From: Mesorhizobium sp. M2E.F.Ca.ET.219.01.1.1
GTDB lineage: Bacteria; Pseudomonadota; Alphaproteobacteria; Rhizobiales; Rhizobiaceae
DNA length: 38,970 nucleotides
Assembly: GCF_004016445.2 (NCBI RefSeq)
Contig: NZ_SADT02000011.1
Span: 1-38,970, forward strand
Direction of reading: 5' to 3'
Of this stretch, positions 17,795-27,352 are shown piece by piece (within the stretch, counting starts at the first letter, position 1; the number at the start of each line of letters is the position of its first letter). The position numbers were made by a program, and so were the translations under genes. A model generated the notes under the pieces. The model worked only from the letters and a program-made list of their open reading frames with translations. It was not told the origin of the DNA and made no database searches.

Positions 17795-17936
17795 GCGCCG
17801 CCCCAGCGGTTCCGCACGGTCCAACATTCTTGGCACAAGTTGGCGCGAAGCCTCCTCTTCCGGTCTGGCGGTCTGACGGCGCTCCCCAAGCTGGCTAGTC
17901 TAAATGATAGGGATTCGGTGCCGACACCACTCGTCC

Positions 17937-18135
17937 CAAAGACGTCGCGGCGAGGTTTGTCTGCAACCCGGCAATCACACGCCGCCCCGCCGTGGTAATG
18001 AAGACGTCTCTGTCGAGTCCGACGGAATATGATGCGCATGGAATCGCTGGTAGAAAAGGTGACCAGCGACAGGTGGTTCGAAGCCCGCGTCTTGCCGCAG
18101 CTGCACGTTCTACTCTGGGGTAACAAGAGGGTGGT
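17937..18135 (+). pseudogene. queE: queE 3'-end duplicate (relic)
   Basis: This stretch repeats the last 200 or so bases of queE (about 16050-16262): both contain CTGCAACCCGGCAATCACAC and GCCGCAGCTGCACGTTCT. It has many substitutions and small deletions, including about 17 bases near its left end. It has no start and no cluster motif. The carbonic anhydrase gene is thus flanked by direct repeats of the queE end, which suggests an insertion-duplication or loss of a second que operon. Confidence 0.8.
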
Positions 18136-18394
18136 GTATACCTTCTCCTAGCTTCGCCGCCAACTACTCGGTTTTCCGAATTGCTCTCTATATTCTTGAA
18201 GACGATGCGTTCGTTAAAGACATGTGCTGCGCACCTGGTGTAAAAGCTGCTCTCATCATGCAGAGGTCAAGCCAGTCGGGCTCATCCGAGGCTATGGCCG
18301 TGAGCACTGTTCAGTTCGGCAGAGAGGGCGCTTTTGTACACACTTTGCGATCGTGGCGGCCCCGTGGGCAGATCTGCAAGCTGCCGCGACACTA

Positions 18395-18587
18395 ACCTCT
18401 CGAAGCCCGCCCGCCCGCCTGTTGATGCGTGTCTCCCAGTAAGATTCCTGTCCAAGAACGTGATAATCTTCTTGCCAGTGTTGTAGCTGATGTTGCCCTT
18501 GATGCCGCAGCCTACCGCGGCGGGACCAAACTCAATGGCAAGCAGGCCGGCTAGGATCGTGCAGCCAGTCGCGAGCCTCGCCCACAA
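18395..18587 (-). pseudogene. Frameshifted small secreted protein relic ('CGIKGNIS' family)
   Basis: The minus strand encodes a signal-peptide-like start (MWARLATGCTILAGLLAIEFG), then GCGIKGNISYNTGKK. Shifting one frame continues as YHVLGQESYWETRINRRAG. Small rhizobial exported proteins with a 'CxIKGNIS...YHVPGQ...YW.T.IN...GERWFC' domain have this order, so the gene appears broken by a single-base frameshift. The family recognition is from memory. Other bases from 18136 to 18993 show no gene. Confidence 0.5.
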
Positions 18588-18993
18588 CGGGGTCTCACGC
18601 GCATGAGGGCGCCGACCATGGGTTCGGCGGTTCGTACGCGTATAACACGTATCTTTCTGAAAAAATCAATGCTCTCGGCTAAGCTACTGAATTATTTGGC
18701 TTCCATATAGCGCGTCGGCGGAACCAACTTGTAGACGGGCTATGAAAGGTTAAGCGCGGATGTCTATCGGCCGCCGGCGTTCCCGCTCTGTAAGCCTGCC
18801 TGAACTACCCGCGCCGCGGTCAAGCCCCAGGCTCCTGCTCATCCAGCGACCGCCCGATCAATGGCAGGCTGGAAAGACAAGAGCCGATGTCTTCCGATGG
18901 TCTCGCCATCAGCTTTGGGCTAACTTCCCCATTCTCCCGCTTCGAGCTCGACACACGGCGGTTTGGATGGCGCACGACAATCTGTGTCGGCTT

Positions 18994-19009
18994 TGTCGTG
19001 TCCGTGACA
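18994..19009 (+). promoter_or_regulatory. NifA upstream activator site of nifH
   Basis: TGTCGTGTCCGTGACA is an exact TGT-N10-ACA site about 90 bp upstream of the nifH -24/-12 element. Confidence 0.8.
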
Positions 19010-19100
19010 GACGCCTGAAAGGCCCGTTCGCGCGTTTTGCCGCCGTCTAAGCGGCTGGAATTTAATGACAAAGTTTTTTCTGGGATCGGCCGATCACGCT

Positions 19101-19114
19101 GGTACGCTTTTTGC
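19101..19114 (+). promoter_or_regulatory. Sigma-54 promoter of nifHDKENX
   Basis: GGTACGCTTTTTGC, preceded by T, has GG-N10-GC spacing and closely matches TGGYACG-N4-TTGC. Transcription should start near 19126, leaving a leader of about 77 bases with GGAAGGAAAG as ribosome site before nifH. Confidence 0.88.
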
Positions 19115-19202
19115 GATGCTTGGTGTGAGGCGGCACGAGCTGCCTATCGGCACTTGTGTCGCGGGCAGTCGCGATGATTAGAACGAAGGAAGGAAAGCTA
19201 TT

Positions 19203-20096
19203 ATGTCAGGTCTGCGTCAGATCGCCTTTTACGGAAAAGGCGGCATCGGCAAGTCCACCACGTCCCAAAATACGCTCGCTGCCCTTGTCGACCTCGGGCA
19301 GAGAATCCTCATCGTAGGATGCGACCCCAAAGCCGATTCCACACGCTTGATCCTGAATTCGAAAGCTCAGGATACCGTCCTGGATCTCGCCGCACAGGAA
19401 GGTTCGGTGGAAGACCTCGAACTCCAGGACGTGCTCAAGGTGGGCTACAGAGGCATCAAGTGCGTGGAGTCCGGCGGCCCCGAGCCGGGTGTCGGTTGCG
19501 CCGGCCGCGGCGTCATCACCTCGATCAATTTCCTCGAGGAGAATGGCGCTTATGACGATGTCGATTATGTCTCCTATGACGTCCTCGGCGACGTGGTATG
19601 CGGCGGCTTCGCCATGCCGATCCGCGAAGGCAAGGCCCAGGAGATCTATATCGTCATGTCCGGCGAGATGATGGCGCTCTATGCCGCCAACAACATCGCC
19701 AAGGGCATCCTCAAATATGCCCATTCGGGCGGTGTGCGGCTGGGCGGGCTGATCTGCAATGAACGTCAAACCGACCGCGAACTCGATCTGGCCGAAGCAC
19801 TGGCTGGCCGATTGAATTCCAAGCTCATCCACTTCGTGCCCCGCGACAACATCGTCCAACATGCCGAACTCAGGAAGATGTCGGTGATCCAGTACGCGCC
19901 GGACTCAAAGCAGGCAGGGGAATACCGCGCTCTGGCCGAGAAGATCCACGCCAATTCGGGCCAGGGTACGATCCCGACGCCGATCACCATGGAGGAGCTG
20001 GAGGAGATGCTGCTCGACTTCGGCATCATGAAGACCGACGAGCAGATGCTTGCCGAGCTTCACTCCAAGGAAGCGGCGAAGGCGGCGGCCCAGTAG
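19203..20096 (+). CDS. nifH: Nitrogenase iron protein NifH
   Basis: NifH is the homodimeric ATP-dependent reductase that passes electrons to NifDK and also takes part in FeMo-co maturation. The 297 residues include the P-loop GKGGIGKS (11-18), the cluster ligands Cys99 and Cys133, the ADP-ribosylation Arg102 in GCAGRG, and the switch sequence DVLGDVVCGGF. Length and sequence are normal and it looks intact. It is first in the nif operon, directly after a NifA site and a -24/-12 promoter. Between it and nifD lies an 87-base spacer with inverted GGCGC-type repeats. Confidence 0.98.
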   Translation: MSGLRQIAFYGKGGIGKSTTSQNTLAALVDLGQRILIVGCDPKADSTRLILNSKAQDTVLDLAAQEGSVEDLELQDVLKVGYRGIKCVESGGPEPGVGCAGRGVITSINFLEENGAYDDVDYVSYDVLGDVVCGGFAMPIREGKAQEIYIVMSGEMMALYAANNIAKGILKYAHSGGVRLGGLICNERQTDRELDLAEALAGRLNSKLIHFVPRDNIVQHAELRKMSVIQYAPDSKQAGEYRALAEKIHANSGQGTIPTPITMEELEEMLLDFGIMKTDEQMLAELHSKEAAKAAAQ

Positions 20097-20183
20097 TGAC
20101 ATTAGCGCTGCCATGAATCGGCGCGCCTTGCAGAGAACGGCGCCTATTCTTTGAGGCGTCACCCAACCTTGAAAGGGGGACTC

Positions 20184-21686
20184 ATGAGCCGGGAATACGA
20201 GAATGACGGTGCTCTTCATGCGAAGCTTATCGAAGAGGTGCTGTCGCATTATCCCGACAAGGCGGCGAAGCGCCGCAAGAAGCACCTCAACGTCGCAAAG
20301 AGCGGCAACGAGGCTGGCGGGGAAAGCGAGGTCCTTTCCGAATGCGACGTCAAATCGAACATCAAGTCCATTCCCGGGGTGATGACGATTCGCGGCTGTG
20401 CATATGCTGGTTCGAAAGGCGTGGTGTGGGGGCCAGTCAAGGATATGGTCCATATCTCGCACGGCCCGGTCGGCTGCGGCCAATATTCTTGGTCGCAGCG
20501 CCGCAACTACTACGTCGGTACAACGGGCGTCGACACGTTCGGGACAATGCAGTTCACCTCCGATTTCCAGGAGAAGGACATCGTCTTCGGCGGCGACAAG
20601 AAGCTGGAACAGATCATTGACGAGATTGAAGTCTTGTTTCCGCTCAACAACGGCATCACCGTGCAGTCCGAATGCCCTATCGGCCTGATTGGCGATGACA
20701 CCGAGGCCGTTTCTCGCAAAAAGACCAAGGAGTATGACAAGACGATCGTGCCGGTACGCTGCGAGGGCTTCCGCGGCGTCTCGCAGTCGCTTGGCCACCA
20801 CATCGCCAATGATGCAATCCGGGATTGGGTCTTCGACAAAAAGGATGTCAAGTTCGAGGCCGGCCCCTACGACGTCAACGTCATCGGCGACTACAATATC
20901 GGCGGCGATGCCTGGGCCTCGCGCATACTGCTTGAGGAGATAGGGCTGCGCGTGGTTGGCAACTGGTCGGGTGACGCCACACTCGCAGAGATCGAGCGCG
21001 CCCCGAAGGCTAAGCTCAATCTTATCCACTGCTACCGGTCGATGAATTACATCTGTCGGCATATGGAGGAAAAGTATGGCGTCGCCTGGATGGAGTACAA
21101 TTTCTTCGGTCCCTCCCAGATCGAAGCCTCTCTGCGCAACATAGCCAAGCATTTTGGGCCGGAAATCGAGGAGAAGACCGAAAAGGTCATTGCCAAGTAC
21201 AGGCCGCTTGTTGATGCGGTCATCGCCAAGTACCTGTCGCGCCTGGAAGGAAATACCGTGATGCTCTATGTGGGCGGCCTGCGCCCCCGCCACGTCGTCA
21301 CGGCCTACGAGGACCTCGGCATGGTCATCGTGGGCACCGGCTATGAATTCGCCCACAGCGACGACTATCAGCGCACCGGCCACTACGTGAAGAACGGCAC
21401 GCTGATCTACGATGACGTGACCGGCTATGAGTTGGAGAAATTCATCGAAGGGATTCGCCCAAATCTGGTCGGCTCGGGAATCAAAGAAAAATACCCGGTG
21501 CAGAAGATGGGCATACCGTTCCGCCAGATGCATTCCTGGGATTATTCAGGCCCGTATCACGGCTACGATGGCTTTGCCATTTTCGCACGTGATGTGGATC
21601 TCGCCATTAACAACCCGGTCTGGGACCTATTCCACGCGCCTTGGAAAAGAAGCCGGGGCGATGAGCGGGCGATGGCTGCCGAATAA
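20184..21686 (+). CDS. nifD: Nitrogenase MoFe protein alpha chain NifD
   Basis: NifD carries FeMo-co and shares the P-cluster with NifK. In the 500-residue protein the P-cluster ligands appear as Cys72, Cys98 and Cys164, and the FeMo-co ligands as Cys283 (HCYRSMNYI) and His450 (MHSWDY). ATG 20184 is chosen because GAAAGGGGGA lies just upstream and MSREYEND is a normal start; a reading frame extends further upstream but lacks such a site. The gene is complete and follows nifH in the same operon. Confidence 0.98.
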   Translation: MSREYENDGALHAKLIEEVLSHYPDKAAKRRKKHLNVAKSGNEAGGESEVLSECDVKSNIKSIPGVMTIRGCAYAGSKGVVWGPVKDMVHISHGPVGCGQYSWSQRRNYYVGTTGVDTFGTMQFTSDFQEKDIVFGGDKKLEQIIDEIEVLFPLNNGITVQSECPIGLIGDDTEAVSRKKTKEYDKTIVPVRCEGFRGVSQSLGHHIANDAIRDWVFDKKDVKFEAGPYDVNVIGDYNIGGDAWASRILLEEIGLRVVGNWSGDATLAEIERAPKAKLNLIHCYRSMNYICRHMEEKYGVAWMEYNFFGPSQIEASLRNIAKHFGPEIEEKTEKVIAKYRPLVDAVIAKYLSRLEGNTVMLYVGGLRPRHVVTAYEDLGMVIVGTGYEFAHSDDYQRTGHYVKNGTLIYDDVTGYELEKFIEGIRPNLVGSGIKEKYPVQKMGIPFRQMHSWDYSGPYHGYDGFAIFARDVDLAINNPVWDLFHAPWKRSRGDERAMAAE

Positions 21687-21815
21687 ACATTTGCTTCAGC
21701 CCCAGTCTCCCACTGAGACGGTGAACTCCCGCGGCCTCTGATCCGCCGGAGCCTGGAACGTCTTGACGTCCTGAGCTGCCGTCCCGCGCAGCCAGATGCA
21801 AAAGAGGTAATCATC

Positions 21816-23357
21816 ATGCCGCAGTCGGCTGAAAAAATTCTCGATCACGCTCCCCTGTTCCGCGAGCCGGAATACAGAAAGATGCTCGCTGAGAAGAAGC
21901 TAAACTTCGAATGTCCGCACCCCGATGAAATCATTTCCGATCAGCGCGATTTCACCCAGACGTGGGAATACCGCGAAAAGAACCTCGCCCGCAAAGCGCT
22001 TGTCGTGAACCCGGCCAAGGCCTGCCAGCCGCTGGGTGCGGTATTCGCTGCCGCCGGCTTCGAGCGAACCATGTCCTTCGTCCACGGCAGCCAAGGTTGC
22101 GTCGCCTATTACCGCTCGCACCTGTCGCGCCATTTCAAGGAGCCTGCCGCGGCGGTCTCCTCCTCAATGACCGAGGATGCGGCGGTGTTTGGCGGCCTGA
22201 AGAACATGGTCGACGGGCTCGCCAACACCTACCAGCTCTACGACCCCAAGATGATTGCCGTGTCGACGACCTGTATGGCAGAGGTCATTGGCGACGACCT
22301 GCACAGCTTCATCCAGAACGCCAAGGACGAAGATTCAGTCCCGCGCGACTTCGACGTGCCCTTTGCCCACACCCCGGCCTTCGTTGGCAGTCATGTCGAC
22401 GGCTATGACAACATGGTCAAAGGCATTTTGGAGCACTTCTGGAAAGGTCAGGAGCGTACGCAAATCGAAGGAACCATCAACATCATTCCGGGCTTCGACG
22501 GCTTCTGCGTCGGCAACAACCGGGAGCTCAAGCGCCTGCTCGATGTAATGGGCGTGTCCTATACATTGATCCAGGATGCCTCTGACCAGTTCGATACGCC
22601 TTCGGACGGTGAATACCGCATGTATGACGGGGGCACGAAGATCAACGAGGTGAAGAAGGCCCTCAACGCCGAGGCAACGCTTTCGCTGCAGCATCACAAC
22701 ACCCGAAAGACACTGGGCTATTGCGAGGAGGTCGGGCAGGCGACGGCCTCGTTCCACTATCCGCTCGGCGTTCAGGCGACGGACGAATTCCTGATGGAGG
22801 TCGCGGCGATTTCCGGCAAGGAGATTCCCGAGGCAATTCGCCTCGAGCGCGGCCGACTGGTAGACGCCATGGCGGACAGCCAATCCTGGTTGCATGGTAA
22901 GAAATACGCCATCTACGGTGATCCCGACTTCGTTCACGCAATGGCCCGCTTTGTCATGGAGACCGGCGGCGAGCCAACCCATTGCCTCGCCACCAATGGC
23001 ACCTCGGCATGGGAAGCCGATTTGAAGAAGCTGCTAGCATCCTCGCCTTTCGGCAAGGCTGCCCAGGTTTGGGCGGGCAAGGACCTGTGGGCGCTGCGCT
23101 CACTGCTCTTTACCGAGCCGGTGGACCTTTTGATCGGCAATTCCTACGGCAAGTACCTGGAGCGCGACACCGGAACACCGCTGATCCGGCTGATGTTTCC
23201 GATCTTCGATCGGCACCATCATCACCGCTTTGCGCTCTTTGGCTACCAGGGAGCGTTGCGCGTGCTGACGACGATCCTCGACAAGATCTTCGACAAACTC
23301 GATCGCGAGACGAGCGAGACGGGTGTGACGGATTATTCCTATGACCTCACGCGCTAA
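21816..23357 (+). CDS. nifK: Nitrogenase MoFe protein beta chain NifK
   Basis: NifK forms the alpha2-beta2 MoFe protein with NifD and supplies three P-cluster ligands, visible as Cys70 (KACQPLGA), Cys95 (GSQGCVAYYRSHLSRHF) and Cys153 (STTCMAEVIGDD). The 513-residue length is normal for rhizobia. ATG 21816 follows AAGAGGTAA. The gene appears intact. It lies 129 bp after nifD and 61 bp before nifE. Confidence 0.98.
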   Translation: MPQSAEKILDHAPLFREPEYRKMLAEKKLNFECPHPDEIISDQRDFTQTWEYREKNLARKALVVNPAKACQPLGAVFAAAGFERTMSFVHGSQGCVAYYRSHLSRHFKEPAAAVSSSMTEDAAVFGGLKNMVDGLANTYQLYDPKMIAVSTTCMAEVIGDDLHSFIQNAKDEDSVPRDFDVPFAHTPAFVGSHVDGYDNMVKGILEHFWKGQERTQIEGTINIIPGFDGFCVGNNRELKRLLDVMGVSYTLIQDASDQFDTPSDGEYRMYDGGTKINEVKKALNAEATLSLQHHNTRKTLGYCEEVGQATASFHYPLGVQATDEFLMEVAAISGKEIPEAIRLERGRLVDAMADSQSWLHGKKYAIYGDPDFVHAMARFVMETGGEPTHCLATNGTSAWEADLKKLLASSPFGKAAQVWAGKDLWALRSLLFTEPVDLLIGNSYGKYLERDTGTPLIRLMFPIFDRHHHHRFALFGYQGALRVLTTILDKIFDKLDRETSETGVTDYSYDLTR

Positions 23358-23418
23358 GAGCCGTGGCCGGCTTTTCGCCGAGGCCATTCCTTGCCCAATG
23401 GACTGGGGAGGCTGAGCA

Positions 23419-24894
23419 ATGTCCTCCCTCAGCGCCAAAATCAAGGACGCCTTCGATGAGCCCGCCTGCGATAAGAACCGTGGCAAAGATGCCAAGGCGC
23501 GCAAGGAGGGCTGCTCGAAGTCGCTGACACCAGGGGCGGCAGCCGGCGGCTGCGCCTTTGACGGAGCCAAGATCGTCCTGCAGCCGATCACCGACGTTGC
23601 GCATCTGGTCCATGCGCCGCTCGCCTGCGAGGGCAATTCTTGGGACAACCGTGGTGCGGTTTCGTCAGGGCCGACCTTGTGGCGGACAAGCTTCACGACC
23701 GACCTCACCGAACTCGACCTTGTGATGGGGCAGGGCGAGCGGAAACTCTTCAAGGCGATCCGCGAGATCAAGCACACATACGCGCCGCCGGCGATCTTCG
23801 TCTACTCGACTTGCGTAACGGCGCTGATCGGTGACGACATCGAGGCCGTGTGCAAACGCGCCACGGAAAAGTTCGGTTTGGCCGTGGTGCCGATCAATGC
23901 GCCTGGCCTGGCAGGCTCCAAGAACCTCGGCAATAAGCTCGCCGCCGAGGCGTTGCTCGATCATGTCATCGGCACGGTCGAACCCGACGACCCCGGACCC
24001 TACGACATCAACATCCTTGGCGAATTCAACCTCTCGGGCGAATTCTGGCTTGTAAAGCCGCTCCTCGATCGGCTCGGGATCCGGGTGCGCGCCTGCATTC
24101 CCGGCGATGCGCGTTACCGCGACATTGCTTCCGCGCACCGCGCCCGGGCGGCAATGATGGTGTGCTCGACCGCGCTGATCAGTCTTGCCCGCAAGATGGA
24201 GGAGCGCTGGGACATCCCGTTCTTCGAGGGCTCCTTCTATGGCATCTCCGACACATCGCAAGCTCTTCGAAACCTTGTCAGGCTGCTGGTGAGGAAGGGC
24301 GCCGATCCGGAGATCCTCGAGCGCACAGAGACGCTGATCGCGCAGCAGGAGGCGATCGCGTGGAAGAAACTCGAATCCTACCGGCAAAGGCTCCAAGGCA
24401 AGCGCGTGCTGCTCAACACAGGCGGTGTGAAGTCCTGGTCGGTTGTCCATGCGCTGATGGAGATCGGAATCGAGATCGTCGGCACCTCGATCAAGAAATC
24501 TACGGTGCAGGACAAGGAGCGCATCAAACAAGTTCTCAAGCACGACAAGCACATGTTCGAATCCATGGCTGCGAGCGAGCTGTACGCCATGCTCTCTGAA
24601 CACAGGGCCGATATCATGCTGTCGGGCGGTCGCACGCAATTCATTGCGCTCAAGGCCAAGACGCCCTGGCTCGATATCAACCAGGAGCGCCAGCATCCTT
24701 ATGCCGGCTATGACGGCATGGTGGAACTCGTACGCCAGATCGACCTCGCCATTCACAATCCGATCTGGTCTCAGGTGCGCCAGCCGGCCCCGTGGGATTG
24801 CCAGCCTGAGCTGATAGGCGAATTGCCGTGCACGAGGAACGAGACCGCGTACCTGTTTGATGAATTCGCCTGCGCGACGGCACACGAGTGTTGA
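23419..24894 (+). CDS. nifE: NifE, FeMo-co scaffold subunit
   Basis: NifE pairs with NifN in the scaffold on which the NifB product is matured to FeMo-co. The 491-residue protein is related to NifD, with cluster cysteines at Cys45 (AAGGCAFDG), Cys70 (APLACEGNSWDNRG) and Cys132 (YSTCVTALIGDD). A GGGAGG ribosome site precedes ATG 23419. Its stop lies 8 bp before the nifN ATG, consistent with coupled translation. Confidence 0.97.
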   Translation: MSSLSAKIKDAFDEPACDKNRGKDAKARKEGCSKSLTPGAAAGGCAFDGAKIVLQPITDVAHLVHAPLACEGNSWDNRGAVSSGPTLWRTSFTTDLTELDLVMGQGERKLFKAIREIKHTYAPPAIFVYSTCVTALIGDDIEAVCKRATEKFGLAVVPINAPGLAGSKNLGNKLAAEALLDHVIGTVEPDDPGPYDINILGEFNLSGEFWLVKPLLDRLGIRVRACIPGDARYRDIASAHRARAAMMVCSTALISLARKMEERWDIPFFEGSFYGISDTSQALRNLVRLLVRKGADPEILERTETLIAQQEAIAWKKLESYRQRLQGKRVLLNTGGVKSWSVVHALMEIGIEIVGTSIKKSTVQDKERIKQVLKHDKHMFESMAASELYAMLSEHRADIMLSGGRTQFIALKAKTPWLDINQERQHPYAGYDGMVELVRQIDLAIHNPIWSQVRQPAPWDCQPELIGELPCTRNETAYLFDEFACATAHEC

Positions 24895-24902
24895 GGCGAC
24901 CG

Positions 24903-26255
24903 ATGGCCCGCATCCTTCCCCAGAGCAAATCGGCGGCAGTCAACCCGCTGAAGTCGTCGCAGCCGCTGGGTGCCGCCTTTGCCTTTCTTGGCGTCGACGG
25001 TGCGATGCCGCTGTTCCACGGCAGCCAAGGCTGCACAAGCTTTGCGCTCGTTCTCTTCGTGCGGCACTTCAAAGAAGCGATTCCCTTGCAGACTACGGCG
25101 ATGGATGAGGTGGCGACCATCCTCGGCGCAGCCGACCATCTGGAAGAGGCGATCCTCAACCTCAAGAACCGCACGAAGCCAACGCTGATCGGGGTGTGCA
25201 CGACCGCGCTGGTGGAGACGCGTGGCGAAGATTGCGCGGGTGATATTGCCAACATCATGCGGAAGCACACGCAACAGCTTGCGGGTACGGAGGTCGTGCT
25301 GGCCAACACGCCGGATTTTGACGGCGCGATCGAAGAGGGCTGGGCCAAGGCAGTCACCGCAATGATCGAAGGGATTACGCGCTCGGGCGAACGGGCGCGG
25401 CACCCGAAGAAGATCGCAATCCTGCCCGGATGCAACCTCTCTATCGCCGACATCGAGCATATGCGGGACATGGTTGAAAGCTTTGGGCTCAAGCCGGTTA
25501 TTCTGCCCGACATTTCAGGCTCGCTCGACGGTACGGTTCCTGACCGCTGGGTAGCGACCACATACGGCGGCACCAGCGTCGAAGACATTCGCGAGTTGGG
25601 CACGGCCATGCAATGCATCGCCATCGGTGAGCACATGCGCCGCCCGGCGAAAGCGCTGCACGGGTTGACCGGCGTGCCTTACGTGTTGTTCCAGTCACTG
25701 ACTGGGCTGCAGGACACGGACCGCTTCGTGTCGCTGCTGTCTGCGATTTCGGGCGCGGCGGTACCGGCCCGCGTGCGCCGGCGCCGGGCGCAATTGCAGG
25801 ACGCGATGCTCGACGGACATTTCCATTTCGGCGGCAAGAAAATTGCCATCGCTGCCGAACCAGACCAGCTGTTCCAACTTGCGACCTTCTTTGCTGGCCT
25901 CGGCTCCGAGATAGCCGCGGCCGTCACAACGACCGACAGGTCTAAAATTCTCGAGAAAGTCCCGGCGGTTTCGGTTCAGATCGGCGATCTCGGCGATCTG
26001 GAAAGTCTTGCCGTCGGTGCTGACCTGCTTGTCACGCATTCGCACGGGCGCCAAGCATCGGAGCGGCTCCGAATTCCGCTCATGCGCATCGGGTTCCCGG
26101 TCTTCGATCGACTAGGCAGCCAGCACAAGCTCGCAATTCTCTATCAGGGCACCCGCGACATGATCTTCGAGGTCGCCAGCATCTTCCAGGCCAACCAACA
26201 CGCGCCCACTCCTGAGGCGCTTGATCCACTCCGTAATCGAGAAATATCACGATGA
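24903..26255 (+). CDS. nifN: NifN, FeMo-co scaffold subunit
   Basis: NifN is the beta-like partner of NifE. The protein starts MARILPQSKSAAVNPLKSSQPLGAA, close to the family start, and has the cluster Cys44 in GSQGCTSF and the CTTALVETRGED region. I prefer ATG 24903, preceded by GAGG inside the nifE stop region; a GTG at 24888 is in frame and would overlap nifE. The length of 450 residues is normal. The stop overlaps the nifX start (ATGA). Confidence 0.96.
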   Translation: MARILPQSKSAAVNPLKSSQPLGAAFAFLGVDGAMPLFHGSQGCTSFALVLFVRHFKEAIPLQTTAMDEVATILGAADHLEEAILNLKNRTKPTLIGVCTTALVETRGEDCAGDIANIMRKHTQQLAGTEVVLANTPDFDGAIEEGWAKAVTAMIEGITRSGERARHPKKIAILPGCNLSIADIEHMRDMVESFGLKPVILPDISGSLDGTVPDRWVATTYGGTSVEDIRELGTAMQCIAIGEHMRRPAKALHGLTGVPYVLFQSLTGLQDTDRFVSLLSAISGAAVPARVRRRRAQLQDAMLDGHFHFGGKKIAIAAEPDQLFQLATFFAGLGSEIAAAVTTTDRSKILEKVPAVSVQIGDLGDLESLAVGADLLVTHSHGRQASERLRIPLMRIGFPVFDRLGSQHKLAILYQGTRDMIFEVASIFQANQHAPTPEALDPLRNREISR

Positions 26256-26749
26256 ACGCTGTTCGCCGCCTCTCGCTGGTCAGTAGTGAGGTTTTCGCCC
26301 CGATGCCTGAACGACGTAAGGGCGCATTGCGCGTTGCGATCGCCACTCAGGACATGCAGGACCTCAACGCCCATTTCGGGTCGGCCAGGCGCTTTGCTGT
26401 CTACGACGTGACGCGCGAGGAATGGAATCTCGTAGAAGCCGTGGCCTTCGATGACGTGTCCGATGAAAGCGGGGAGCATCGGGCCGAGCGCGATGATCGC
26501 ATCACGCCAAAGGTGGATGCGCTCAAGGGCTGTCAGATCCTGTTTTGTCTGGCAATTGGCGGCCCTTCGGCAGCCAAGCTTGTCGCGGCAAAAATCCACC
26601 CGATCAAAGTGGCGGAGCCCCAATCGATCCCACAGGTGCTCTTGCGCACGCAGATGATGCTCAGGACGTGTCCTCCGCCTTGGCTGCGCAAGGTGCTGGC
26701 GCGAGCGGGCATTGCCGAAAAGAAACCGTCCTTCGAGGACGAGGACTGA
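26252..26749 (+). CDS. nifX: NifX, FeMo-co precursor carrier
   Basis: NifX binds the FeMo-co precursor and shuttles it to or from NifEN. The 165-residue protein has the family core RVAIATQDMQDLNAHFGSARRFAVYDV and an ILFCLAIGGPSAAKLVAAKIHPIKV stretch, and ends in an acidic tail (FEDED). It overlaps nifN by 4 bp. Short, broken similarity to its 3' end is seen before the other two DUF269 genes (about 33250 and 37770). Confidence 0.95.
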   Translation: MNAVRRLSLVSSEVFAPMPERRKGALRVAIATQDMQDLNAHFGSARRFAVYDVTREEWNLVEAVAFDDVSDESGEHRAERDDRITPKVDALKGCQILFCLAIGGPSAAKLVAAKIHPIKVAEPQSIPQVLLRTQMMLRTCPPPWLRKVLARAGIAEKKPSFEDED

Positions 26750-26765
26750 AAAGAGGAGGACGCCA

Positions 26766-27245
26766 ATGCCTGACCCCGCAATCCCCCCAGCTGTCGCCGA
26801 AGACGAGGCGGCTCTTTGCACCCCGTTCGTCAAATGCCTCGTGCGGCTGATCCGTTCTCAGGATTCCTATGGCTCGTGGGAACGCAAAGCGGACGCTGAG
26901 CTGCTGGGCGACTTCATCATTACCAAGGAACAGCGCCGAGGGATCCCAATCATCGGAGATCCCGATCCCGACGTGCTGTGGAGGCTCGACAAGTACTACG
27001 CCGCCATCGGGCTTGCGATCGAGGAGCGCTGCGGCCTTATGGCATCGCCGATGATCCAGGTGAGCCATGAGGGTTTTGGTCGGGTGCTTTTCACGACCGG
27101 ACGGCTGGTCGTTTTGTCCAAAACGCTGCGCGATGTCCACCGGTTTGGCTTCGAGACGCTCCTGAAGCTCGCCACGGCCGGTACGAAGCTGGTCGACGAT
27201 GCGATTTCAGTCATCGAAACCTTTCCCCACGTGGCGCTGGCATGA
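26766..27245 (+). CDS. NifX-associated nitrogen fixation protein (DUF269), full length
   Basis: This 159-residue protein usually follows nifX and is thought to help FeMo-co synthesis, though its role is not settled. Recognisable stretches are TPFVKCLVRLIRSQDSYGSWE, DPDPDVLWRLDKYYAAIGLAIEE, and LRDVHRFGFETLLKLATAGTKLVDDAI. It is the only full-length member of three in the window; the others (33296, 37813) lack about 10 residues before RDVHRFGF. A GAGGAGG site precedes ATG 26766. The stop overlaps an ATG in frame with the response regulator. Confidence 0.92.
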   Translation: MPDPAIPPAVAEDEAALCTPFVKCLVRLIRSQDSYGSWERKADAELLGDFIITKEQRRGIPIIGDPDPDVLWRLDKYYAAIGLAIEERCGLMASPMIQVSHEGFGRVLFTTGRLVVLSKTLRDVHRFGFETLLKLATAGTKLVDDAISVIETFPHVALA

Positions 27246-27352
27246 TGGGCGCGATTTTCGAGAAAGGCCATCATGACGGACCCGAGAAACTATGTTGGCC
27301 AGTCCCCTCGATCCAGGGACTCGAGGCCGACCAGGTTGTTGGGGTATCGCCG

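Noticed and set aside
20097..20183. Regulatory stem-loop between nifH and nifD
   Set aside because: GGCGC-type inverted repeats are present, but the pairing is short and ambiguous, so I do not list it as a feature.
19905..21533. Long minus-strand reading frame opposite nifH and nifD
   Set aside because: It is the mirror of strongly biased high-GC coding sequence in nifD; its translation resembles no family and the plus strand encodes certain genes.
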